From the NCBI GenBank assembly GCA_964617875.1, contig CAZUAI010000063.1:1-31678 (forward strand): a stretch of DNA of 31,678 nucleotides, given 5' to 3'. Origin of the DNA: CAZMVY01 sp964617875. GTDB lineage: Bacteria; Planctomycetota; Phycisphaerae; UBA1845; PWPN01. The notes below the pieces were generated by a model. It was not told the origin of the DNA and searched no databases. It saw nothing but the letters and a program-made list of their open reading frames with translations. Each line of letters opens with the position of its first letter. Positions within the stretch are counted from its first letter, which is position 1. Positions 14,293 to 22,588 of the stretch are shown here, in pieces. A program made the translations under genes and the position numbers.

Positions 14293-15225
14293 CTACTTGT
14301 GCAGCACGCCACCCGCCCCGGTCGGCACCTTGGCGAGAATGCCGTACGTGGCAGCGTCGGGAGCGTAGTATCCGGACACCCAATAGCCGCCCTTGGTCCG
14401 GATGCAGTGAGAAAGACCGGAGAAGTACGTTGTCGTGTTGCCGTCGCCGCCCGGAAGCCGATACGACTTCACATGCCCGTCGTGAAAGGCGATGTTGCCG
14501 GCGCCGGGTTGGCCGCTGGCATTCTTCAGGTGACGATTGGTGATCGATCTTGAACCGAACCAGCCGCTGTCATACCCGCCGGGGTGATCCGAGTCCTCCG
14601 CACCGGAAGAACTCTTGGTCAGAAACTGCTCAACCAGCATGGGAACGCCCTCAAACGACCGGAGCACGAGTTGCTTAGACCCCGGCCGGTGATCCTTCGT
14701 GTCCCACACAACCTTGCCGCCCGACGAAACAGTGCAGGCAGGATCGGGATAGTGGGCGCCGGCAAGCCACTCGACCTTGGCTCCAGAGAGAAGCACGTTC
14801 TGCGTGTAGGCAAGCAGATCCTGGCCGCCGAGCGGTGCTTTTTGTGTCGGACAGGCGTAGAGGTACTCGTTCACCTGCTTGGCGTACTTGTAAAGCGTCC
14901 CGCGCCGGTGAGTGGGCCACGGCAGGAGGTCGCCTTTGTTCGTATCAAGGTCGAACTTGTTGTAGCGCCCCCACCAGTCGGCCCAGCGATCCCGACGCCC
15001 GCCCGGCATCTCGCCCTTGTTGTCCACCGCGTACATGTGAAACGCCATGGCGAGTTGGCGCACGTTCTGACCGCACACGACCATTCTGGCCTGTTCGCGC
15101 GCACGATTCACGGCCGGAATCAGGATCGACAGAAGCAGTGCGATGATCGCAACGACCACCAGCAGTTCGATGAGCGTGAACCCGTGTGATGCCTGCGCGC
15201 GCCGGTAGACCCGCCGGACAGACAC
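14293..15225 (-). CDS. Pseudopilin, H-X9-DG type
   Basis: The product is 310 aa. A class III signal 'SHGFTLIELLVVVAIIALLL' has prepilin peptidase cleavage after Gly15, Phe16 as the new N-terminus, Glu20 as the conserved Glu5, and a helix continuing to 'SILIPAVNRAREQARMVVC'. The C-terminal part has 'GNIAFHDGHVKSYRL', the DG-H core of the H-X9-DG family that planctomycetes and verrucomicrobia carry in many copies; the stretch between the His of 'NRHLKN' and DG is longer than nine residues. The family is thought to assemble into type II-secretion-like or type IV-like fibres. GTG 15225 is chosen for AAGGAGG about 8 nt upstream. It has its own promoter and a leader of about 160 nt. No other pilus gene is nearby, so it is probably an orphan copy. 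Confidence 0.9.
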   Translation of the reverse strand: MSVRRVYRRAQASHGFTLIELLVVVAIIALLLSILIPAVNRAREQARMVVCGQNVRQLAMAFHMYAVDNKGEMPGGRRDRWADWWGRYNKFDLDTNKGDLLPWPTHRRGTLYKYAKQVNEYLYACPTQKAPLGGQDLLAYTQNVLLSGAKVEWLAGAHYPDPACTVSSGGKVVWDTKDHRPGSKQLVLRSFEGVPMLVEQFLTKSSSGAEDSDHPGGYDSGWFGSRSITNRHLKNASGQPGAGNIAFHDGHVKSYRLPGGDGNTTTYFSGLSHCIRTKGGYWVSGYYAPDAATYGILAKVPTGAGGVLHK

Positions 15226-15394
15226 TTCGCGCCCTCCTTGTCGTTCGCATCGCCGCGTGGATCCCTGATTTGATTGCGCGCGTCGGCACATGACGTTGGT
15301 GTCTCCGTACTCTACGGTTCCTCGCTTTCGTACGAGCTGCGCGAGTCATTGGGCGCGACTAGACTCACCCGCAAAACAGCCCGACTCCAACTAA

Positions 15395-15423
15395 AGTATA
15401 CCACCAAGACGAGGCTCCGTCAA
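15395..15423 (-). promoter_or_regulatory. Promoter of the pseudopilin gene
   Basis: Minus-strand TTGACG (15423-15418), 17-bp spacer, TATACT (15400-15395), the best promoter match in the window. The start near 15388 gives a leader of about 160 nt, long for this window, which contains small hairpins such as CCGTA-CTC-TACGG at 15305-15317. Confidence 0.7.
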
Positions 15424-16059
15424 GGGCCTACTTGGCAGAAAGCGGCGTCTGAAGCGATTTAATTTGACTCGTACGCCCAGGCGACGCCCGACCGTCCGGC
15501 CCGGGCATGCCGGCGAACGTCGGCCGATCCGCCGTCACCGGCCCGCCCGGTCCGGCCCCAATCCACACGACTCCCCCCACCGGCGCGCGCCATATCGGCT
15601 CGTAGACAAATGTGGTCAAGGATCAATTCGAGGCAATCGATGCCCGGACGCGGCCGTCAGAACGCATCGTCTCAATCATAACAGACGGAGATCAAACGTT
15701 TTAGATGCAAGACACAGTCCCGCTGGGGTTGTTGCTCCATATTGGAGCGGTGCGTCGAATCGGGCGGTTCGCTACCCCTGGTGGGCGGGTCACCTTCCGG
15801 CCCGGCCGACGCTGGACACCAGAACCCAGTCCTTGCATGCAGGGTTCCCAGCCTTGTGGCTCCTGGCCATGCCCCCCCCCGTCGGCCTTCGATACCCCGG
15901 CCTTCGTCAACCGGTGGTTCCGCCGTTCAAGAACGAAATGGCGACCTCGCTCATCTTGAATGCCTGGCTCGCCCATTCGAAGACGAAGCCCTCAAGTTCG
16001 CTTTTCCGCTGTCCGTCGCGGTGCCGGCTTTTGCGGGTTTCGCTTGTCGTTCCTTCGCC
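15424..16059. other. Intergenic region, no gene recognised
   Basis: This stretch of 636 bp lies behind the kinase gene and ahead of the pseudopilin promoter. Open frames exist on both strands but none has a recognisable domain, plausible start site or normal composition. One tight inverted repeat, GCTCCA-TAT-TGGAGC at 15734-15748, could be a protein-binding site or small hairpin. No terminator for the kinase gene is evident. Confidence 0.5.
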
Positions 16060-18819
16060 TCACGGTCCTGCGGTCGTTGCCGCGGGGAGGGCCACGTAGA
16101 ACTGGCTGCCCTGGCCGGCGGTAGAGTGGACCCACACCTTACCGCCGTGCCTCTCGACGATGCGGCGGACGAGCGTCAGCCCGAGCCCTTCGCCAGCCAC
16201 CGACCCGCGCGGGTCCAGCCGATGAAAGAGTTCCCAGATCTTGTTCTGGTGTTCGCGGGCGATGCCGGCGCCGTTGTCCTCAACGCAGTACACGACCCTC
16301 CCGCCGTCAATACGGCCGCTTACCCGGATCTCCGGTGGCCGCGACGGATGGCGGTACTTCAACGCGTTGTCCAAGAGGTTGGTGAACACCTGGTTCACCT
16401 GTCCCTCGTCCGCCCGGCAGGCCGGCAGGGCCTCGATACGGACCGTGGCGCCCGCCGCCTTGACCTGGTATTCCATCGAAGCCAGGACCGCACCGAGCAG
16501 CCGGTCCATGTCCAGATCCCGCACATTGAGCGCGGCCCGCCCCAGCCGGCAGATCCGCAACATGCCGTCGATCAGCACGCTCATCTTGTCGGCGCTCGTG
16601 CGGATAAACCCCAGCGATGCGGGGATCACCTTGTCCGTGACGGGACTGACGTCTTCCCGGAGGGTCACCGCCTCCGGCCGCGACAGCAGGGCGTTCAATC
16701 GCGCGCACGACTCGTCGAGCCGCTGCGCAAAGCCCTGGATGTTGACCAGCGGCGCGCGCAGATCGTGCGAGGCCGCGTAGAGCAGGCTTTCCAGCTCCTC
16801 GTTCTTGGCTTCGAGTTCGCGCAGGAGCCGTTCGCGCTCCGTCTCGGCCTGTTTTCGCTCCGTGATGTCCCGCATGATGGTCGAGAGGTACAGCAGTTCG
16901 CCCTCGGGCGAGCGATGCGCCATGATGACCTGCGAGACCGGGACATTTCGCCCATCCCGCCCCAGAATCGCCGTCTCGCCCCGCCAGACGCCTTTCTCGA
17001 TCGCCGTCGGAATGCCTTCCTGCCGGATGAGTTCGTACGCCCAGGCGGGATGAATCTCCGGGATGCGGCGTCGGCTCACGTCCTCGTCGTGGCTCCATCC
17101 GACCATGCGACGACCGGCATCGTTCATGTAGGTGACACGACCATCGACGCCGGCCGACGCGACGAGGTCGCTTGTGGACTCGAGGATCGCCGTCAGCCGC
17201 GCCCGTTCCTGGTCGGCCCGCTTCCGCGCGGTGATGTCGAAGAAAATCGTCGCGAATCCCCGGTTCTCCAGCGGCGCCACCGAGATCCTGAAATAACGGT
17301 CCATCGGCGGGAAATAGGTCTCGAACTGGTACGGCACTCCGGTCAGGGCGACCCGCGTGAACTCCTCCCGGTACGGGGGCTCGGGCGTCTCGTAGGCTTC
17401 GGTCGCCAGTCTGCCCACGACCTGTCCGGCGGTCAGCCCGGTCATCTGCTCATACTGTGCGTTAATGGCGGTGATCCGGTAGTTGACCGGCACGCCCCGA
17501 TCGTCGAAGACGACATCGTGCAGGGCAACGCCCTCGGCCATGTTCGCGTAAAGCGAGCGGAATCGCTCCTCGCTGCGGCGAAGGGCCTCCTCCGCCCGCT
17601 TGTGTTCGGTGATGTCGAGACCCTGGGCGATTACGTGGGGAACCCCGTGCAGCGTGATCCTGGCCGCCGAGTAGAGCACGTCGCGAATCTCGCCGGACTT
17701 CGTCCGCAACTGGACGGGGACATTGTGGACCTCCCCGGCCGCCGCCAGCTCGCTCCAGACACGATCACGCGCCCGGACGTCCAGCCACAGGCCCAGCTCC
17801 AGCGACGTTCGGCCGATGGCCTCGTCGCGCGTATAGCCAACGAGCGAAACGAAAGCGTTGTTCACGTCAACGTATCGCCCCTCTTCGGCCGACAAGATGA
17901 CCATCGTCACGGGGCTGAGGTGAAAGGCCTTGGAGAATGTCTCCTCGCTGTCGCGGAGCCGCTCCTGCGCCTGCTGGACATCGGTGATGTCGCGGGCGGT
18001 GGACAGGGCGCCGGTGACGCGGCCCTCGGCGTCCTTCAGCACGCGGCACCACCAGGCGAGAAGACGCTTCTGGCCGTCCCTGCGCCGCTGCCAGCTTTCC
18101 ACATAGATCACGTCCTCGACGCCGTTGAACAGCGGCCGCACCGTCTGGTAGGTCGTCTGCTCGCCCTCGAAGTAGCTCGCCGCCTCCCTGCCGATGGCGT
18201 CGTCGCCAAAGAAGGCCAGCCCCGCCTCGTTCATCCAGGTGTAGACCCTGTTGACGTCGACCTCGGCGACGATGTCCGGCACGGCGGCCAGCAGCGCCTG
18301 CTGGCGAAGCATGAGTTCCATGGTCTGCTGCCGGGCCCGCCGAAGCCGGGTGATGTCGGAGAAACTCGTGAAGACCTGGTAGGGCCTGACCTCGCCCTCG
18401 CGGAATCGCGGCACCGCGCTGACGAGAAGCCAGCGGTAATCCTCTTCGGCCGGGTGAAAGACCCCCATGACGACGTCGGACACGGGCCGGCCGGTTCGCA
18501 ATGCGACCATCGACGGATGCTCGTCGCCGGGGAACTCGGAGCCGTCCTCGCGGATCGCCCGCCACCGTGGATCGTGGGACGTGCGTCCCTGCATCTGGGC
18601 CAGCGTGAGCCCGAGGATCTGCTCCGCCGCCGGGTTGGCCGACAGGATGCGGCCTTCAGCGTCCTGAAACACCACGCCCTGGCCGATCTGCTCGAACAGG
18701 AAGCGATACGAAGTCGCGTGCGGATCGGGATCGAGTACCCTTTCCGCGGATCCCGTGGCGGAATCCGCAGCGGTCCTCGAGGGGCTGCCTCGGTTTTCGA
18801 ACGGCGCGCCTTCGGCCAT
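16060..18819 (-). CDS. Cytoplasmic multi-PAS sensor histidine kinase
   Basis: The product is 919 aa with no transmembrane segment, so it senses a cytoplasmic or diffusible cue. Five PAS domains follow one another at about 38-158, 172-282, 290-405, 413-532 and 540-655, several ending in the PAC signature ('DITEHKRAE', 'DITERKQAE'). A coiled coil (656-680) joins the phosphoacceptor His685 in 'YAASHDLRAPLVNIQGF'. The ATPase has the N box 'NLLDNALKYRHP' (814-825), G1 'DNGAGI' (848-853), F box 'IWELFHRLD' and G2 'GEGLGL' (876-881), so it should be active. This C-terminal type resembles bacteriophytochrome-like kinases, but no GAF/PHY is present. No response regulator is adjacent, so the kinase is orphan. 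Start ATG 18819 follows GGGGA by 7 nt; ATG 18849 is possible, with a poorer site. Confidence 0.93.
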   Translation of the reverse strand: MAEGAPFENRGSPSRTAADSATGSAERVLDPDPHATSYRFLFEQIGQGVVFQDAEGRILSANPAAEQILGLTLAQMQGRTSHDPRWRAIREDGSEFPGDEHPSMVALRTGRPVSDVVMGVFHPAEEDYRWLLVSAVPRFREGEVRPYQVFTSFSDITRLRRARQQTMELMLRQQALLAAVPDIVAEVDVNRVYTWMNEAGLAFFGDDAIGREAASYFEGEQTTYQTVRPLFNGVEDVIYVESWQRRRDGQKRLLAWWCRVLKDAEGRVTGALSTARDITDVQQAQERLRDSEETFSKAFHLSPVTMVILSAEEGRYVDVNNAFVSLVGYTRDEAIGRTSLELGLWLDVRARDRVWSELAAAGEVHNVPVQLRTKSGEIRDVLYSAARITLHGVPHVIAQGLDITEHKRAEEALRRSEERFRSLYANMAEGVALHDVVFDDRGVPVNYRITAINAQYEQMTGLTAGQVVGRLATEAYETPEPPYREEFTRVALTGVPYQFETYFPPMDRYFRISVAPLENRGFATIFFDITARKRADQERARLTAILESTSDLVASAGVDGRVTYMNDAGRRMVGWSHDEDVSRRRIPEIHPAWAYELIRQEGIPTAIEKGVWRGETAILGRDGRNVPVSQVIMAHRSPEGELLYLSTIMRDITERKQAETERERLLRELEAKNEELESLLYAASHDLRAPLVNIQGFAQRLDESCARLNALLSRPEAVTLREDVSPVTDKVIPASLGFIRTSADKMSVLIDGMLRICRLGRAALNVRDLDMDRLLGAVLASMEYQVKAAGATVRIEALPACRADEGQVNQVFTNLLDNALKYRHPSRPPEIRVSGRIDGGRVVYCVEDNGAGIAREHQNKIWELFHRLDPRGSVAGEGLGLTLVRRIVERHGGKVWVHSTAGQGSQFYVALPAATTAGP

Positions 18820-19305
18820 GTGCGGTCCCCAGGAACGGGGCTTCAACATGACATCGGCCTGCTACGACGCCGGCCTTCGCTCCACGATCGTGCAAGGACT
18901 CGATTCGTGTGTTGCAGTTTGAACGAACTGCGCTCCGTCCGCAAGAGAGCCTGTTCTCGAACGGACCGGATCTGCCCCGTCGCATCGGCAGCCGGCGGCG
19001 GTTCCCTGCATCGATGCTCGACCCGCCGACTGCCCATCGACGCGTAATCCAGTACCTCACTATGGCCCTTATCGGTCCCGGCCCATGCCTATCGGACGCG
19101 CCGCCCGCGGAAACCGCCTGCGGTGCGTTAAGGCCCTTCGCCTCAGGACCGATACCACCAGCGGCCACGTCGCCACGCCGGGCCGTTCGCCGGCGGCCAC
19201 CGCGTAACGGGGAACGAGGATCTGCGGGCCCATCGGCCGTTCGATTCGCGGCCGTACCCGCCGCCGGCCGGAGACGTGCGCCGCTCGCTCGGGGTCGTCG
19301 TCGCA
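18820..19305. other. Divergent intergenic region
   Basis: The space between the kinase and the beta-helix protease gene. I found no convincing promoter of the type seen elsewhere in the window. A minus-strand TTGCGG-17 bp-CAAACT and a plus-strand TCGACG-17 bp-TATGGC (19038-19066) are both weak. GCAGTT-TGAACG-AACTGC near 18914 is a small inverted repeat. The beta-helix gene may start as early as GTG 19276. Confidence 0.4.
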
Positions 19306-21723
19306 ATGTGGGATTCGTGGGCAAGATCGGCTCGTCCGCCGACATGGCTGATGTGTGCGGTGCTTTCGGCCGCTGCAGCCGTCGCCGCCACGCCCGCGAC
19401 GCCCGCCGGGCCCCGGTCCGACGAACCGCCCGCCCCGTTGATCGTCACTCGCTTCGATGACGTCGCCGACGCACCCGACGGCCTCACGATCCGCGCGGCG
19501 TTGCGGCAGGCCGCGTCCGACCCGCGCGACAACGTGATCCGCTTCGACGCGGCGGCCGTGCGTGCTGCCGGCGGTACGATCACGCTCGCACGACCGCTGA
19601 TCTTCGCCCCGCCGTCCGACACCGAAACCGGAAACGACCTCCTCGACGGCGGCGGTGCCGATTCGAGCGACACGATCCCGCGCGTCGTGGTGCAGGCTTC
19701 CAGCCTGTCCTTGACTGCGCATCGCGATATCAACGTCCTGCCGGAAGAAGCAGGCACGATGCCTGCACCACAAACAGACCGCCCGCCTGAAAACGACACC
19801 GACGGACGGACGGCGCCGACGCGCCGCGCTGTCACGATCCGCGCCGGCGCCGGTGCGTCCGCCGTCCTCGTCATTCGCCGCGGCTCGCTGACCGTGCAAA
19901 ACGCCGTGTTCCGCGGCGGCCGCGAACGGACCGCGCTCGTCACCGACGGCGGCCGGCTGCAACTCGACCGCTGCCGCGTCGGCGGCAGCGGAGGCCCGGG
20001 TGTCACGGCCATCGGGCCGGCACGCATCGAAATCACCGGCGGACTCATCGCGGAGAACCGGTCGCACGGCATCGAACTCTACGGCGAGGCGCAGGCCCAC
20101 GTGACCGACGCCCAGGTCCGCAACAACACGCACGCCGGCCTCGCCGCGTTCGCGTCCTCGCAGGCCGTCTTCCAGGGCGGGGAACTGACCTCCAACGGGC
20201 AGTGGGGCCTGATCGCCACCGACAACGCGTCCGTCCGGGCCGAGCACGTCCTCATCCGCAGGTCGGGCTTTGCGAATGCCGACGCCGCCGAACACGCTCG
20301 CATGGAACTCGAAGACTGCCGCCTGACCGACGGCGATCGGTTCGGCGCCCTGGCCGGCGGAAACGCGGCCCTCATCCTTCGCCGGTGCACGGTCAGCGGT
20401 CACGCCATGCGGGGGATCGAATCGCAGGCCGGCGCCGACGTCGATCTGCGCGACTGCACGATCGAGGACAGCGGGAACTTCGGCATCGTTCTGTTCGGGC
20501 GTTCGACGCTGCGGGCCGAAGGCGGTGCCGTCCGCCGGAACCGCGGCCACGGTATCGCGGTCCGCGACCAGGCGACGGCCGACGTACGCGACTGCACGTT
20601 CGAAGGAAACGAGTACAGCGGCATCGGCGCGCCCGACGCACGCGACGGCGGACGGCTCTCGGCCCGCCGCTGCATCTTCCGCGGCAACGGCATGCGACCG
20701 ATCTTCCGCGGTCCGATGCACCTCGATCCCCTCGTGCCGACCGTCGCACGGATCGACGGCGATCGCATCCGCGTCCGCACGGTGCCGCGGGCGACGGTGG
20801 ATCTCTACGCCGATCGCGTGGGCGAGGCGGCCCGCCTTCTGCGGACCGTCACGGCCGACGAGACCGGGGCATTCGACCTGACCGTCGGCGAGGCGCCGCC
20901 CGGCGAAGTGATTACCGCGGCGGCCACGACGCCCGACGGCCAGACCAGCGAGTACAACGTCATCGGGGCCCGTCCCGACCGCGCGATCCTCGCCGCGCTT
21001 GTGGCCCGGACCGGCCCACTCTCCGATGCCGCCGGCGGCCTCGAACCGGCGGCCACCGTCCAGCGGTGGCGCCCCGGCTCGCGCGTCGTGTTTCGTTTCG
21101 ATGCGCAGCCCGACGCGCACGTCGAGGCATACGTACGCTGGTTCACCGGCTGCCTGCCGGCGTGGACCGGCGGCGGCATCGCCGTCGCGGCGCAGTTCGG
21201 CCGCACCGAAGCCGCGCCCGCCGGGGCCATCGTGGTCCCGATCCGCTGCGCGGCGGCAGACGACGACACCGTCCGGGGCACCGGCGGGACGACGTTCACG
21301 CAGTGGGACTCGTCCGGTTTCTTCACGCCTTCGGTCCGCATCCTGCTCGCGGCCCCGCCGCGCGGCGAACCAGCCTGCCCGCGCGTCATCGTCCACGAGA
21401 TGTGCCACGCCCTCGGCCTCTACCACGCCCGCGTCGGGCTGCTTTCCCGGATGCAGGGCATCCCCGCCGCGGCGCCCGGCTACCTCAACGACTTCGCGCC
21501 GGCCCCGACGTTCTTCGACGTCGCCGCGATTCAGATGCTTTATGAGACCCGGATGGACGGCCCGGCGACGTTCGCGCAGGTCTCCGCGGCCGCGCCATTG
21601 CGGCTGGCCGCGGGCACCGCCGATTCGGTTGCCATCGGATCGCCCGCCGTGAGCCCCTCCGATCGCCAACCCGCGCCCGACGTCGCCAACACCCTCAGCG
21701 CCCCGCCGGCCAGTCGCCGCTGA
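19306..21723 (+). CDS. Secreted beta-helix protein with metzincin-type protease domain
   Basis: The product is 805 aa. A signal peptide around residues 7-33 ('WLMCAVLSAAAAVAATPA') leads into 'ITVTRFDD'-like strands. Residues about 178-470 are right-handed parallel beta-helix repeats, with runs such as 'GIELYGEAQAHVTDAQVRNN' and 'GIAVRDQATADVRDCTFEGN'. An Ig-like segment follows (about 478-555, ending 'TPDGQTSEYNV'). The last third holds 'VIVHEMCHALGLYHARVG', that is HExxHxxGxxH (His697, His701, His707, Glu698), with Met716 nine residues after the third His as in matrixins. This should be a zinc protease. Residues 128-155 are encoded by a palindromic repeat (19687-19771). The start is uncertain: ATG 19306 has no clear ribosome site and GTG 19276 is possible. 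Its 3' end overlaps dapF, convergent, by 29 bp. Substrate is unknown. Confidence 0.85.
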   Translation: MWDSWARSARPPTWLMCAVLSAAAAVAATPATPAGPRSDEPPAPLIVTRFDDVADAPDGLTIRAALRQAASDPRDNVIRFDAAAVRAAGGTITLARPLIFAPPSDTETGNDLLDGGGADSSDTIPRVVVQASSLSLTAHRDINVLPEEAGTMPAPQTDRPPENDTDGRTAPTRRAVTIRAGAGASAVLVIRRGSLTVQNAVFRGGRERTALVTDGGRLQLDRCRVGGSGGPGVTAIGPARIEITGGLIAENRSHGIELYGEAQAHVTDAQVRNNTHAGLAAFASSQAVFQGGELTSNGQWGLIATDNASVRAEHVLIRRSGFANADAAEHARMELEDCRLTDGDRFGALAGGNAALILRRCTVSGHAMRGIESQAGADVDLRDCTIEDSGNFGIVLFGRSTLRAEGGAVRRNRGHGIAVRDQATADVRDCTFEGNEYSGIGAPDARDGGRLSARRCIFRGNGMRPIFRGPMHLDPLVPTVARIDGDRIRVRTVPRATVDLYADRVGEAARLLRTVTADETGAFDLTVGEAPPGEVITAAATTPDGQTSEYNVIGARPDRAILAALVARTGPLSDAAGGLEPAATVQRWRPGSRVVFRFDAQPDAHVEAYVRWFTGCLPAWTGGGIAVAAQFGRTEAAPAGAIVVPIRCAAADDDTVRGTGGTTFTQWDSSGFFTPSVRILLAAPPRGEPACPRVIVHEMCHALGLYHARVGLLSRMQGIPAAAPGYLNDFAPAPTFFDVAAIQMLYETRMDGPATFAQVSAAAPLRLAAGTADSVAIGSPAVSPSDRQPAPDVANTLSAPPASRR
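19687..19771. repeat. Palindromic dispersed repeat inside a coding sequence
   Basis: GTGGTGCAGGC (19687-19697) has a perfect 11-bp inverted partner GCCTGCACCAC (19761-19771). Each arm is also a small hairpin: CAGGC-TTCCA-GCCTG (19693-19707) and CAGGC-ACGAT-GCCTG (19751-19765). I recall such GTGGTGCAGGCTTCCAGCCTG units as dispersed repeats in planctomycetes. The 85-bp element lies in frame in the beta-helix protease gene and adds about 28 residues before the helix begins. Confidence 0.8.
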
Positions 21724-22534
21724 AGACCTCCGCCGCCGGACCCGTCATATAGACGCTGTCGTCCTTCGGGTCCCACTCGAGCAGCAGGTCGCCGCCGGGC
21801 AGGTGCGCCGTGATCCGGCGATCCGTCCGCCTCGTCAGCGCGCCCGCCACGCAGACGGCGCTCGCCCCGGTCCCGCACGCCAGCGTCGCCCCGCTGCCGC
21901 GCTCCCACGTGATCATGCTCACGTCAGTCCGCGTGTTCACCGTCGCGAAGTGGATGTTGCACCGCTCCGGAAAGACCGCGTGGTTTTCGAGGAACGCCCC
22001 GTCCTTCGCCAGATCGATCGCGTCCAGCCGGTCGACGAACAGCACCGCGTGCGGGTTTCCCATCGAGACGCAGGTCATCGGCAGCCTCTTGCCGTGGACG
22101 TCGATCGCGTACTCGATCATCTCGTGCGGCGAGAGCGTCGTCGGCAGGTCCGCCGGCTGCAGCCGCGGCCGGCCCATGTTCACGCGGATCTGCGCGACCT
22201 TGCCGTCCTGGAGCGTCAGGTCCAGCGTGAGGATGCCCGCGTCCGTCTCGACCCGCATCGGGTTGTTCTTCGTCAAGCCGTGGTCGTACGCGTACTTCGC
22301 GAGGCAGCGGATGCCGTTCCCGCACATCTGCCCGCGCGACCCATCGACGTTGTACATCTCCATCCGCGCGTCGGCCTTCGACGAAGGGCAGATCAGGATC
22401 AGCCCGTCGCTGCCGATTCCGCGGTGCCGGTCGCTCACCGCCCGCGCCAGCGCCGGGGCGTCCGCCACCCGCTCCTCGAAGCAGTTGACGTATACGTAGT
22501 CGTTCCCGAGGCCATGCATCTTCGTGAATCGCAT
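21695..22534 (-). CDS. dapF: Diaminopimelate epimerase
   Basis: The product is 279 aa, the usual length. It interconverts LL- and meso-diaminopimelate without cofactor, for lysine and peptidoglycan. Both catalytic cysteines are present: Cys71 in 'GQMCGNGIRC' and Cys220 in 'LACGTGASA'. Other signatures are 'MRFTKMHGLGNDYVYV' at the N-terminus, 'GIGSDGLI' (39-46), 'SMGNPHAVLF' (157-166) and 'ERGSGATLACG' (211-221). ATG 22534 is fixed by the conserved N-terminus. There is no Shine-Dalgarno sequence; instead a TATAGT -10 box ends 6 nt upstream, so the mRNA may be leaderless. The frame stays open upstream into a pseudopilin-like segment (22535-22861), so a fusion product is also possible. The 3' end overlaps the convergent protease gene by 29 bp. 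Confidence 0.96.
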   Translation of the reverse strand: MRFTKMHGLGNDYVYVNCFEERVADAPALARAVSDRHRGIGSDGLILICPSSKADARMEMYNVDGSRGQMCGNGIRCLAKYAYDHGLTKNNPMRVETDAGILTLDLTLQDGKVAQIRVNMGRPRLQPADLPTTLSPHEMIEYAIDVHGKRLPMTCVSMGNPHAVLFVDRLDAIDLAKDGAFLENHAVFPERCNIHFATVNTRTDVSMITWERGSGATLACGTGASAVCVAGALTRRTDRRITAHLPGGDLLLEWDPKDDSVYMTGPAAEVFSGDWPAGR

Positions 22535-22540
22535 GGGCCG

Positions 22541-22569
22541 ACTATACCGCGCATCGGCGTCGGACGGAA
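22541..22569 (-). promoter_or_regulatory. Possible leaderless promoter of dapF
   Basis: Minus-strand TATAGT (22546-22541) with TTCCGT (22569-22564) 17 bp upstream. Seven bases after the -10 box is the A of the dapF ATG. The -35 is weak. No ribosome binding site precedes the ATG. Confidence 0.4.
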
Positions 22570-22588
22570 CAGGCGGCGTCTTGCCTGT
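22569..22588. repeat. Small palindrome near the pseudopilin/dapF junction
   Basis: ACAGGC-GGCGTCTT-GCCTGT, a 6-bp stem with an 8-nt loop. The ACAGGC/GCCTGT arms recall the CAGGC/GCCTG units of the repeat at 19687-19771, so it may be a decayed member of the same family. Confidence 0.45.

Noticed and set aside
16060..18819. Bacteriophytochrome
   Set aside because: The kinase end resembles that group, but there is no GAF/PHY pair or chromophore-binding Cys region, only PAS domains.
15742..19047. A long plus-strand open frame across the kinase gene
   Set aside because: It runs antisense through PAS and ATPase motifs that are clearly coded on the minus strand, and its product has no recognisable composition or start site.
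19069..21669. A long minus-strand open frame opposite the beta-helix protease
   Set aside because: The plus-strand frame has a signal peptide, repeats and a zinc motif. The antisense protein is low-complexity Arg/Gly/Ala.
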